Source: Campanula takesimana (taxonomy: Eukaryota; Streptophyta; Magnoliopsida; Asterales; Campanulaceae). Taken from it: a DNA stretch of 64,000 nucleotides. Shown here in pieces: positions 11,901 to 22,805 of the stretch. The stretch spans positions 1-64,000 of the forward strand of contig JAOWBW010000270.1 in assembly GCA_026119855.1 (NCBI GenBank). Reading direction: 5' to 3'. The notes beneath the pieces were generated by a model. The model saw nothing but the letters and a program-made list of their open reading frames with translations, was not told the origin of the DNA and did not search any database. The stretch's first letter is position 1, and each line of letters begins with the position of its first letter. Made by a program: the position numbers and the translations under genes.

Positions 11901-13353
11901 TAAAGGCTACTTCAGATTTACTCCAACAGATCAAAGAAGCTCAGGTAACTGATTATGAATTGCAGAAAATCATTAGTGGAATGAATGAAGGAAAGCAACA
12001 AGATTTTTCTTTTAATAGTGATGGAATTCTTACCTTCCGAGGTCGAGTTTGTATTCCAGTTGATCCTGAGATAAAGAAGAAAGTTCTTGAAGAGGCTCAC
12101 AAAGCCAAGTATATTATTCATCCTGGAAGTACTAAAATGTACCAAGACTTGAAGAAACATTTCTGGTGGAACAATATGAAAAGAGAAATTGCTGAGTATG
12201 TATCCAAATGTTTGACTTGTCAACAAGTAAAGGTGGAACATCAACGTCCAGCAGGTTTGTTGCAACCATTGGAAATTCCAGAGTGGAAATGGGAGCATAT
12301 TACTATGAATTTTGTGACTGGTTTGCCACGTACCAGACGAGGCCATGATGCTGTTTGGGTTATAGTGGACAGGTTGACTAAATCAGCTCACTTCTTGTCT
12401 GTTTCCATGGGATATTCATTGTCTCAGTTGGCATCTTTATATGTTCAGGAGATTGTCCGACTGCATGGGGTTCCTGTGAGTATTGTATCTGATAGAGATC
12501 CTCGTTTTACTTCTCGATTCTGGCAGGCTCTTCAGGGTGCTATGGGTACTAAATTGAATTTCAGTACAGCTTTTCATCCTCAATCTGATGGGCAATCTGA
12601 GAGACTTATACAGATTCTTGAGGATATGTTACGTGCTTGTGTTATTGATTTCAAGGCAGTTGGGATACTCATCTTCCTTTGGCTGAGTTTGCTTATAATA
12701 ACAGTTTTCAGTCTAGCATTGAAATGGCTCCTTATGAGGCTCTTTATGGAAGAAAATGTAGATCTCCTATATGCTGGATGAAGTGGGAGAAGCTAGACTC
12801 TTGGGTCCTGAAATGGTTCAACAATCAGTTGAGAGTGTGAAACTCATTCGAGATAGATTGCGTACAGCTCAGAGTAGACAAAAGAGTTATGCAGATCATC
12901 GTAGAAGGGATCTCGAATTTCAGGTAGGTGACTTTGTATTCTTGAAGGTCTCTCCTCGTAGAGGTATAAAGAGATTTGGGAAGAAAGGAAAGTTATCTCC
13001 TCGTTATATCGGTCCATTTGAGATTCTAGAAAGAGTTGGTAAGTTAGCTTATAGAGTGGCTTTACCTCCTTCTTTATCTGGTATTCATGATGTATTCCAT
13101 GTATCTATGCTTCGCAAGTATATGGCAGATGAATCACATGTTCTTGAGTATGAGGCCATTCCATTTCAGCCTGATTTGTCTTATGAGGAACAGCCTGTTG
13201 AAATTCTTGACTGGAAAGAGCAAGTTTTGCGTACCAAAAGGATTCCTATTGTGAAGGTCCTTTGGAGGAATCATGAAATTGAAGAGGCTACTTGGGAAAC
13301 CGAGAAAGAGATGCGAGATAAATACCGAGCCTATTGAAAACTTTGGTAAGTAA
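8954..13353 (+). pseudogene. Element A copy 2 gag-pol (Tekay-type), frameshifted
   Basis: This copy retains gag. Its ATG at 8954 is supported by the intact minus-strand relative at 48119. The capsid (Retrotrans_gag type, with AEHWWQ at ~9205) is shifted near 9054 and has a TAG at 9112. Protease (DPGSSHS, ~10027), RT, RNase H (YTDAS ~11464), integrase (zinc region ~12120-12230, catalytic region ~12365-12600) and the chromodomain-like tail (~13255-13300) follow in normal order. Single-base indels in short runs lie near 10226, 10386, 10531, 11014, 11652, 12653, 12774 and 13325. At most of these sites copy 1 has the in-frame version, and vice versa. The two copies are otherwise nearly identical, so the family is probably young and functional copies may exist elsewhere. 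Confidence 0.88.
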
Positions 13354-13375
13354 AATTCGTGGGCGAATTTTCTTT

Positions 13376-13388
13376 AAGGTGGGGAGGA
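13376..13388 (+). other. Polypurine tract of element A copy 2
   Basis: AAGGTGGGGAGGA lies immediately before LTR3 and is identical to the copy 1 tract. Confidence 0.85.
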
Positions 13389-16036
13389 TGTAACGCCCAT
13401 CCTATTTCTTGTTAAATATTTGACCTATTTGTTAAATACTTGAACTTGCATATTATGTGCTAGTTTTACTTGGGTTAATTTATTAACTGCTTTAGAATGT
13501 TAAGGTGGTTAAATGTTTAGTTTTGACTTTTGGGTCATTTGTGAAAATTTGACTTTAGGGGCCTTTTTGTTAAAAGTGAAACTTGAGGGGCCTAAGTGTC
13601 ATTCTTGGATAGTTGAAGTATATCAACTAGTGTTTGCCTGAGAAAGGCATTCTTCCCCAAAATTTTCTTACGCTCTCTCTGTTCTAAAACCTAGGGTTAA
13701 AAGTTTTCCCTATTCCCGACTCCTCGAGTTTAATTATCCCTCAATTCTTGATTCTGATCCCGGATTAATATTCGTGGCGTTGAATAGAGCATTCCAGGCC
13801 GAACAGAAATAAGTTTTGGTCAACTTGAATTTTGACTAGGTAAGTTATTAGCTCCCCCTTGCTTGTAATAACATGCATAAATGTTATTCTCGATACTTGT
13901 GAATGTTAATTTCGTGTTTGGGATGATTTTTGTGGTACTTGTAAATCTGGGACAAAGGGAGTAAAAACCCTACTGAGTAAAAATAATGAAAGAACCTAAA
14001 ATAGTGGTTTAAGCTTGTTAGGTACCCCTGGGTATGTATAATGGTTAATGAAAAGTTACTCCTACGCTTGGGACGGAGAATTGTTAAGTTTGAACTCAGG
14101 GGAAAACTACCAAATTGTACCGAGCACGGTCGTGCGCCTTTATTTGGCACGGTCGTGCCAAATATCGCCTTTAGGCAAATTCACTCGTCAGTGATAGCAC
14201 GGTCGTGCCAAATTGTAGAGCACGGTCGTGCCAGGGCTGAGCACGGTCATGTGCCTTTATTGGGAACGGTTGTGCCGAAAATGAATTTTGTATGAAAATC
14301 CCTCGGCAGTGTTAGCACGGTCGTGCCAATTTCTAGAGCACGGTCGTGCCAAGTAAAAATTCTGATTTGTTTTCTTGAATTGTTTCCTCCATAACTTTCT
14401 ATAGGAAAGTCGGAATCAAGATCCGAAAGAAGCTGAATAACCTAGACTCAGAGGGCTATTCAAAGACTAAATTAATGAGGTTTTAAGGTGATTGTCTAGA
14501 GCACCTAGATAGGTGTTTTAGGACATTGAACATAAGTATAAGAGTAGTATCTCTTCTTTATGTCTTGAAAGTGCTATGAACAAGCACTAATGTGTTATAC
14601 TTGTTGTGAATCCAATGATTGTACACCTTAGAGGCATTAGCATAAGGTCTTAGACTTGAACATCCTAAGAATAGGATTGGGATTTGGTAAGAGTAAATGT
14701 ATAACTCTTATACTTGTTTGAATGTCCAAAGATTGGAAGTTATAACTTGAAGTATAAGACCTTAAAAGCTTGTACGTGATTTGAACATCCAAAGAATTGG
14801 ATTAAGACTTGAATATAAGATAATAAATCTTGTACTTGACTTGACACCAATACATATGTATGGTAGTGAACTAGAAAGTGCTATGAACAAGCACTAAAGT
14901 GTATGAGACATGTTCTTGTTGTGTATGTGCAAACATTGCATACATTTTCTTGATACAAGGTGACTTCTTGATTACTTGAAGCATGTTCCTTGTTGAGCTA
15001 GTCTACTACTTTTGGATTAGTTCCTCTCCCGTAGTTCAAGTAAATATCTACTTGTACTTTCTTGTGTGAGTCCAGCTGGTTCTCCTTGCTTGTTCGAAAA
15101 TGTATAGGTTCACGCTTGTCGCGAGAGCTGGGGTTTAAGTGACAATCGGGTCCCTATGTATTTCCGCCCGACCCCTTACTACCGGCCATAGTAAGGGCAT
15201 AGCTTCCTTAGTTTGAGCAATAATCCTGACTTAAGTGAATGCTAAACTCCCATCCCGAACACCTCGTGAATAATCATGAGTACTGATATTGAGAATGACA
15301 CTGGTTATCGGGTCTTCTGATATATACTGAATAATCAGTTCCTGTTATTGATCGTGAAGTCAAAGTAATACAAGCTTCGACAACAATGGTATTCTTGGGA
15401 GGAATAAGGAAGGAAGCAATATCCTTATAACTTGCTTGTTTAGCCTTATGTGCTATTTGATGAGTGGATTATCCTCTCATATACTTGTTACTTGATAATA
15501 CTTGAGATATGATTATTTGAGTATCTACTTGAATTGCATGATAACATGTCATGTAGTTGCATCTAATAGCTTACTGAGATTTATCTCACCCTTTATTTGT
15601 TCCCCCCCCCAGGAAAGGAAGGATAGTGCGCAGTGAGGCTCGACATAGTTGGGAGCTTGCTTCGCAGGTGGTGATTATTTTGGGGCTTGTGTCCTTTTAC
15701 ACTGGTGAGGACGATGTATTGGGTTGTATAACTCCTTATTTTGGGGTAGACAGTCTTGTTCAGTTCTTGTTGTCACTAGACATCTTGTATAGTACTCTTG
15801 ATGCCAGCTTATGTGCTAGGCAGGTTTTCGCTGTGTATGTATTAAGTTTGGTTTTAAATTTTCTTGTCTAGAACTCGTGTTGTGAGCTAGTATAGCTCCT
15901 TACTCTAGAATATATATCCTGTCAGTTTGTTAAACAAAATGTCATTAAGTTCTTGTTAAGTTTCTTGTTTCTCGTCAGGCACTCCCATCCAGGTTCGAGG
16001 TTCTATTAGGGGATCCCGGGACCTGGGGGCGTATCA
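13389..16036 (+). repeat. Element A LTR3, full length
   Basis: The 2648-bp LTR runs from TGTAACGCCC to GGCGTATCA. It is followed by a primer-binding site and a short internal stub rather than by host flank, so it is both a 3' LTR and the 5' LTR of a third, truncated copy. Confidence 0.93.
14122..14350 (+). repeat. Cluster of CACGGTCGTG inverted repeats in A LTR3
   Basis: Eight positions as in LTR1 and LTR2. Six are intact, one is CACGGTCATG and one is AACGGTTGTG. Confidence 0.85.
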
Positions 16037-16182
16037 GGTTGGTATCAGAGCTACCTTGGTTTAGCTACCCTGTTAGCTACCTTGGTTTGCTCTAAGTCTG
16101 GATAGGGTCAGGGATCTGGTTCTAAAGGTGGTAAATCTGGCCGCCAAGATCGTCGATTCCGACAGCCAACTGAAAGTAAAGG
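16037..16182 (+). repeat. Truncated third A internal region with primer-binding site
   Basis: After LTR3 the primer-binding site and leader recur, followed by the same gag deletion junction as in copy 1 (at ~16109). The sequence then stops after ~150 bp and continues in the LTR of element B. The A/B junction shares TAGTA (16183-16187), which points to microhomology joining rather than clean insertion. Confidence 0.85.
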
Positions 16183-18173
16183 TAGTAGGGAGTGCAAGTA
16201 TTTGTGTTAGTAGAAGGGAGGGGCCTAGTTGAAACTTTTTGAATAATTTCCCCCTACTCCCTTCTCCTCCCTCACCTTCTCCCTCACTCACTCCATCTTC
16301 TCCCAGCCAACTCCCTCTCTCTCCTCTAGTTTGGTGTAGGTAAGTTTCTCTTCCTTCTCTCTTCATTTCCTTCATCTTCTTCTAGTTATTTCTCATTTCT
16401 TAAAACGTGAAATGTGTTTAGATCGTCGTTAGGATCGCGTAGAATAAAAAAGAATTGAATTCCGTCAACTTTGAGAAAAATTCATGTAAGTTACTTTTCC
16501 CCCATTTTTATGCTAAAATGTTCATATCATGCTTAGATAATGCTTGATGTGTTTTATTTGAAGTTTGGTTGAGTTTAGAAATTATTTGGAATTTATTTGA
16601 GTTTTGGCCAAAAATGGTGTTCTTGGGAATGTCGGGGTTTGAATCTTGTTGTGGGTAGCTAGATGTTGTTATTTAGGTCCATTTCAAGTTCACAAGTTGT
16701 TTTGGTGCATTATTATGCTTATTGGAAGTCTTGATTTTGAGTATTAGAGAAATGGTGAAGTTTTGGGTAAAATTTGGTTACCTGGGTTCTTCTGCGTTTT
16801 TTCTGAATTTAGGAGGTGCTCGGCCGAGCGCGTCCCTTGACTCGGCCGAGCGGAGCTGACCAGAGAGTCATAATTTTGGAGCCGAGGTTGTTCGGCCGAG
16901 TCATATATAACTGCTCGGCCGAGCACCCCTGTTTTAGGCTTAAATATTTATAACTTAAAAGTAAGCACCCGGAACAATAAGAAGTCAACCGTAAGCCTAT
17001 GTAAACCGTGTAAGGAGTGTGTTAGAGTTATAAAAGTGGGAAATGAGTATGAGGTGGTTTATTCGGTTGGGATAATTGTTTGTGTGGGTTGCGAATAACT
17101 CTAGTGTTTAAAACGGTGCCTTTGTGAACAAATATGTGTGGAGTTTGACCAAGTATCGTTTTGTATTTGTTTGGACATCTTTTGATGTGTTGTTGGATTG
17201 GTGAACCTTTTCGGTAATTTATTTGGATTGGTTCCCTACTTTGGAACCTTAAGTTGTTTATTTAAGCTAGTATTTATTACTTAGCATTTATTTGAAAGTC
17301 CAGCTGGTATTTTGTGTGTGTTTGGGCGATGCGAAACATTATGATGGCACGGCCAAGTCCATTGTGATGTTGACCATTGTTTTGCCCCATTATTACCCTC
17401 CTCCAGATTGGCCTTGGATGTGAGAAGAGCTAGCTCCTTTGTGTGCACTTTAGCTTTACTTGGAGCATGACTTTGTGGCATGTCTCCCGTCCCTTGTGAC
17501 ACTTCATTTGGTTATTGGTTCCAGTACCGGGGTTTTCTCTTCGGCTTTCATGCTATTATGAAGATGATGATTTGTTGATTATTGAAGCTGCGCAGCGATC
17601 CTTTATTTGGATGTTCCGGTTTGGAAAACCTTGGCTATATCCTTTGTTATGTGTTTATTTCCGCTGCTATCTGTTATGTGATAAATGTTATGTGTTACGT
17701 GATATTTATTATTGCTTATCGCTTCGTGCATCTTAGCATGTCATGTAGTTGCATTAGTAACTTATTGAGATTTATCTCACCCCCTTTCTTTTTATCTTTG
17801 TTTTTCCTTAACCCCCCCCAGGTGCTAAGGATTAGTCTCGCTGATCACGAGAAAGAGGGCGTCGAGTGTGGATCCATTCTTTTGGGGAAGGTTGATATAG
17901 GTTGGTTTACATTATGTAAATGTGTAACCATTTTGGGATAGTTGTACCAAACAATGACGTCACTAAGAATTGTATATTTTTATTTTGTTAAGCATAAACT
18001 TGTGGAAGTTTATGATAGTTGTATTTGGTTTTTATCAAACTTGGTTTTGTAAAACTTTGGATCATCACCTTTTGGTATCAAATGGAATTTTTAACTTCAG
18101 TATTTCACAGTTTTGGTTTTAGAGTCGACGTCCAGATCGCGGTCTCGGGCCCGCGGGGTCCGGGGTCGCGACA
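16183..18173 (+). repeat. Element B 5' LTR, 5'-truncated
   Basis: This matches the B 3' LTR from about 22995 to its end at 25010; the first ~190 bp are missing. It ends CGCGACA and is followed by the primer-binding site TGGTATCAGAGCC (18176-18188). Four copies of the perfect palindrome CTCGGCCGAG (one as TTCGGCCGAG) lie at 16819-16923. Confidence 0.9.
16819..16923 (+). repeat. CTCGGCCGAG palindrome cluster in B 5' LTR
   Basis: Palindromes at 16819, 16841, 16891 (first base T) and 16914 are spaced 20-50 bp apart. The layout resembles the element A cluster, but the sequence is different. Confidence 0.85.
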
Positions 18174-18175
18174 GT

Positions 18176-18188
18176 TGGTATCAGAGCC
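18176..18188 (+). other. Primer-binding site of element B (tRNA-iMet type)
   Basis: TGGTATCAGAGCC lies two bases after the LTR end. Confidence 0.9.
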
Positions 18189-18294
18189 TTGGCATTAGCT
18201 CTATGTATAAGTATAGATGGATTAGTATGACCTAGGTGGGTAGTAGTGTGCGGAGTGATTAACGGTTGATGTTTTATGCAGGTACTTGTTTACA

Positions 18295-21200
18295 ATGGTT
18301 CGTAGAAGGAGTGGTGAAGGTAGTACCGGTAATGCAAATCAGAATGATACAAGGGAAGAAGCACGTGCTATGTTTCAAGGCATGTTCGAGGCGGCCATGA
18401 AGGCCATACATGATCAAGGTCCGAGGGTAGAGCAAGCACCACCCCGTTATGGTTTGGAGCAATTCTTGAAGTTGAAACCGGTTGAATTCAATGGGGAACC
18501 CGATGTTCGGAAAGCTGAGTTGTGGATTGAGTTGATGGAGAAGATTTATGAGGTATTTGGGTGCACGGATGAGGACAAGGTCCGGTTCGCGGCTTACAAA
18601 CTTGTGGGAGCTGCCGAGCATTAGTGGAAGGGTGTTAAATCTAGTTGGGATGATACTCACACGGTGTATGCGTGGGAGTTGTTCGTGCGCAAATTCAAGG
18701 AGCATTTCATTCCGGTTGTTGATCAAAACCGAAAGGAGATCGAGCTACTCAACCTAGAACAAGGTTTGTTGTCTATAGAACAATACTCGGCTAAGTTCAT
18801 AGAATTAGCCCGGTATTGCGACTATTTGGTGAGGACCGAGGAACAAAAAGCTATGAGATCCATTCGGGGATTGAAGACCTCCATCCGTACTCAACTGATT
18901 GCTCAACGGATTGTGACTTTCCAAGATGCGGTGGACCGAGCCTACTTAATAGAGCAAGATATTGGGGAGCATAAAAGGAAGACCGAGGTAGCTAACCCGA
19001 GCAAGCCGGGAGGGCAAAGCAAGCCACAACACCGTTCCGATAACCGAGGTAACTTTGGGGGACAATCTCAGTTCCGAGGGCAACCGATCCCAAGGAACCC
19101 GGGTACCACTTCCGGGAACCAAGGGAGCCAAATTAGGAGGCTTTGTTCGTATTGTCAAAAGGAAGGTCATTCTGAGGACCGGTGTTGGAAGAAGCAGGGA
19201 AGTTGCACCAATTGCAGTCAAATGGGTCACTTTGTAAAAGATTGCCCGAGAGGTAGAGGACAAGCATCCGGGTCAGGAGTTGGTATTAATCAGGGTCAAA
19301 AAAGGGATGCTACCGGGAAGCCCAAAGTTCAAGGAAAGATATATGCCATGAATCAACAACAGGCGACCGATGATCCTTCGGTTATTGGAGGTATTGTTTC
19401 TGTGTCTAATGTGAGCGCACGAGCGTTAGTAGATCCAGGATCATCTCATTCATACATTTCTGTGCAATTTGCTTCCATGTTAAATGCTGCATTCGAGTCT
19501 TTACCGTACGTGCTAGAGGTGTCAACCCCTATAGGAGAATGCTTGATTTCTGATCGAGTCTTTCGTGCTTGTGATGTGGTTATTTGTGGTCGAGTCCTTT
19601 GTGCGGATTTGGTAGTCCTTCCTATCCAAGACTTTGATGTCATTTTGGGTATGGATTGGTTGAGCAAGTTTCATGCTTCCGTTGATTGCCGTAAGAAAAC
19701 TGTTACTTTTTCTATGCCCGATGTGCCTAAATTTGTGTTTGAGGCTAGTCCTCTGAGTAGAAGGGTTCGCTTAATTTCTTTTATGAAAGCGAGAAAATTA
19801 TTGCATAGTGGTTGTGAGGGGTATTTGGCTAGTGTCCTTGATACTAGGAAGGAATCCCCTAGTTTGGATAGTGTTCGGGTAGTTCGGGAATTTTCCGATG
19901 TTTTCTCTACCGAGTATGATATGCCTCCCGATCGTGAGATTGAGTTTTGTATAGATCTTTTGCCGGGTACGGCTCCAATTTCGAAAGCACCTTATAGGTT
20001 AGCTCCCGCAGAGTTAAAGGAACTAAAGGTTCAGTTGCAAGAGTTGCTTGATCGAGGGTTTATCCGCCCTAGTGTTTCCCCGTGGGGAGCACCGGTTTTG
20101 TTTGTACGGAAGAAAGATGGTTCGTTGAGATTGTGCATCGATTACCGGAAGTTGAATCAGGTCACGGTGAAGAACAAGTATCCTCTACCGCACATCGATG
20201 ATTTATTTGATCAGCTTCAAGGGTCCGTGGTTTTCTCTAAACTTGATTTAAGGAGTGGGTACCATCAGTTGAAGGTTCGATCGGAGGATATTCCGAAGAC
20301 TGCTTTTCGCACTCGTTATGGTCATTATGAGTTCTTGGTTATGCCGTTTGGGTTGACGAACGCGCCGGCCGTGTTTATGGATTTGATGAACCGAGTTTTC
20401 CATCCCTATCTTGATTCGTTCGTGGTAGTCTTCATCGACGACATTCTTGTTTATTCGAAATCTCGAGAGGAGCACGAGCAACACTTGAGGACAGTTTTAT
20501 CCGTTCTTGCGAGGGAGAAATTGTTTGCGAAGTTTAGTAAATGCGAATTCTGGCTTGAGAAGGTTTCGTTTCTGGGTCATGTTATTTCGAAAGATGGGAT
20601 TTCTGTGGACCCGTCAAAGATTGAAGCCATAGTGGATTGGAAGAGACCCGAATCAGTGACAGAGATTAGAAGCTTTCTTGGTTTAGCCGGGTATTACATA
20701 AGATTTATTGAGGGGTTTTCGAGAATCGCTACTCCGATGACTCAGTTGACCCGGAAGAATGTTCCGTTTGTGTGGACCGAGAAATGTGACAAGAGTTTCG
20801 AGGAATTGAAGAAGAGGTTGACTACCGCACCGATCTTGACCTTGCCTAATGGGATCGATGGCCTAGTGATTTACAGTGATGCTTCTAAAGAGGGTTTGGG
20901 TTGTGTGTTGATGCAGAATGGGAAAGTAATTGCTTATGCTTCGAGGAAGTTGACCCCGAGTGAACAGAATTACCCGACTCATGATATGGAGTTAGCGGCT
21001 ATTGTATTTGCGTTGCACAAATGGAAGCACTATCTTTATGGAGCAAAGTTTGAGATTTTTACCGATCACAAGAGTTTGAAGTACCTATTCTCTCAGAAGG
21101 AATTGAACAATAGACAGCGCCGATGGATGGAATTGTTGAAGGATTATGATTGCACGATTTCTTATCATCCGGGGAAGGCGAATGTGGTAGCCGATGCGAT

Positions 21201-22756
21201 TAGTAGGAAATCTTATGTGGCTTCGATGATGGTTCGAGAGTGGAAAATGCTTGAGGATGTTCGAGATTGGTCTCCTCGTGAATCGAGACATGGGGCTATT
21301 TTTTGCGAATATTAGGGTATCTCCGACCCTAATTCAGAGGATAAAGGAAGCTCAGAAAGAAGATCCCGAGTTGGTGAAAGTAATGGGTAAATTGAAGGAA
21401 AAGAACTTCGAGGATTTTTCTATTAGCCCGGTGGGAGTGTTGACTTTCCGTGGAAGATTGTGTGTTCCGGATGTTGATGGAATTAAACAGAGGGTTCTTG
21501 ATGAGGGTCACCAATCGAGGTATACTATTCATCCGGGTGGTACGAAGATGTATCAGGATTTGAAGCAACAATTTTGGTGGATTAATATGAAGAGGGAAAT
21601 AGCGGAGTATGTTTCGAAGTGTCTAACGTGTCAGCAGGTCAAAGCCGAGCATCAGAGACCCGCGGGATTACTTCAGCCGTTAGATATTCCCGAGTGGAAA
21701 TGGGAGCATGTGACTATGGATTTCGTTACGGGACTACCTCGTACCCGTAGGAAGTATGACAGTGTTTGGGTAATAGTGGATAGATTGACCAAGAGTGCCC
21801 ATTTCTTGCCTATTGACATCAGATATTCGATGGAGAAGCTTGCGACCCTTTATAACGATGAGATTGTGAGATTGCATGGGGTTCCGGTTAGCATTGTGTC
21901 AGATCGAGACCCGAGGTTTACTTCTAGATTCTGGAAGGCGTTCCAGGAAGCTTTGGGTACAGATTTGCGATTCAGTACGGCTTTTCACCCCCAGACCGAC
22001 GGTCAGTCCGAGAGGACTATTCAGATTCTTGAGGATATGTTGCGAGCGTATTCGATAGACTTTTCTGATTCTTGGGATTCGCACCTACCGTTAGTGGAGT
22101 TCTCTTACAACAATAGTTATCAGGCTAGTATCGAGATGGCACCATTTGAGGCCTTGTATGGAAGGAAGTGTAGATCGCCTATTTGTTGGGATGAGGTCGG
22201 TGAAGCGAAAGTTTTGGGTATTGATTTGCTTCGGGATTCGGTTGAGAAAGTCAAAGTTATCCGGGATAGATTGAAGACAGCCCAGAGTCGACATAAGAGC
22301 TATGCAGATAACCGAAGGCGAGATCTTAGTTTTCAGACCGGTGATTTGGTGTTCTTGAAAGTATCTCCGAAGGTAGGTATTCGTAGGTTTGGGAAGAAAG
22401 GCAAGTTGGCTCCGAGGTTTATTGGCCCGTTTGAGATTTTGGGAAAGGTTGGACTTCTAGCGTATCGTCTTGCGTTACCGTCATCCTTAGACCGGTTGCA
22501 CAATGTTTTTCACGTTTCTATGCTTCGGAAGTATGTTCATGATCCATCGCACGTGTTACCGGGTGTACCGGAGGATATTGAGCCCGATATGACTTATGAG
22601 GAACGACCGGTTCGGATTTTAGATACCAAAGTCCAAGAGTTGAGGAGCAAGAACATCGCGTTGGTTCGAGTTCTTTGGAGGAATCATAATATCGAGGAGT
22701 CGACGTGGGAGCTTCGTGATGAGATCGAGAGGAAATTTTCGTGGCTTTTTGTTTAA
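18295..22756 (+). pseudogene. Element B gag-pol polyprotein (Tekay-type chromovirus), nearly intact
   Basis: A single ~1487-codon gag-pol is broken only twice. There is an in-frame TAG at 18622 where family members have Trp (TGG to TAG), and one extra T in a T-run near 21300. The ATG at 18295 follows the leader. Domains: gag capsid (to ~19000), two CCHC knuckles (CSYCQKEGHSEDRC and CTNCSQMGHFVKDC, ~19147-19245), protease (DPGSSHS, ~19434), RT (FIDDILVYSK, ~20430), RNase H (YSDAS, ~20873), integrase zinc region (~21525-21640), DDE core (SDRDPRF at ~21900; QSER with the catalytic Glu at ~22004), and a chromodomain-like tail (VLWRNHNIEESTWE, ~22670). It resembles A in plan but differs clearly at the nucleotide level. 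Both lesions look recent. Confidence 0.92.
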
Positions 22757-22792
22757 GGTGAGTCTCGTTAAAATTCGGGTCGAATTTTCTTT

Positions 22793-22805
22793 AAGGGGGA
22801 GTGAA
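22793..22805 (+). other. Polypurine tract of element B
   Basis: AAGGGGGAGTGAA directly precedes the LTR start TGTCACGACCC. Confidence 0.85.

Noticed and set aside
17281..17941. Host exon-like ORFs in the B 5' LTR
   Set aside because: The same frames occur in the B 3' LTR (24090-24777), so they are LTR sequence.
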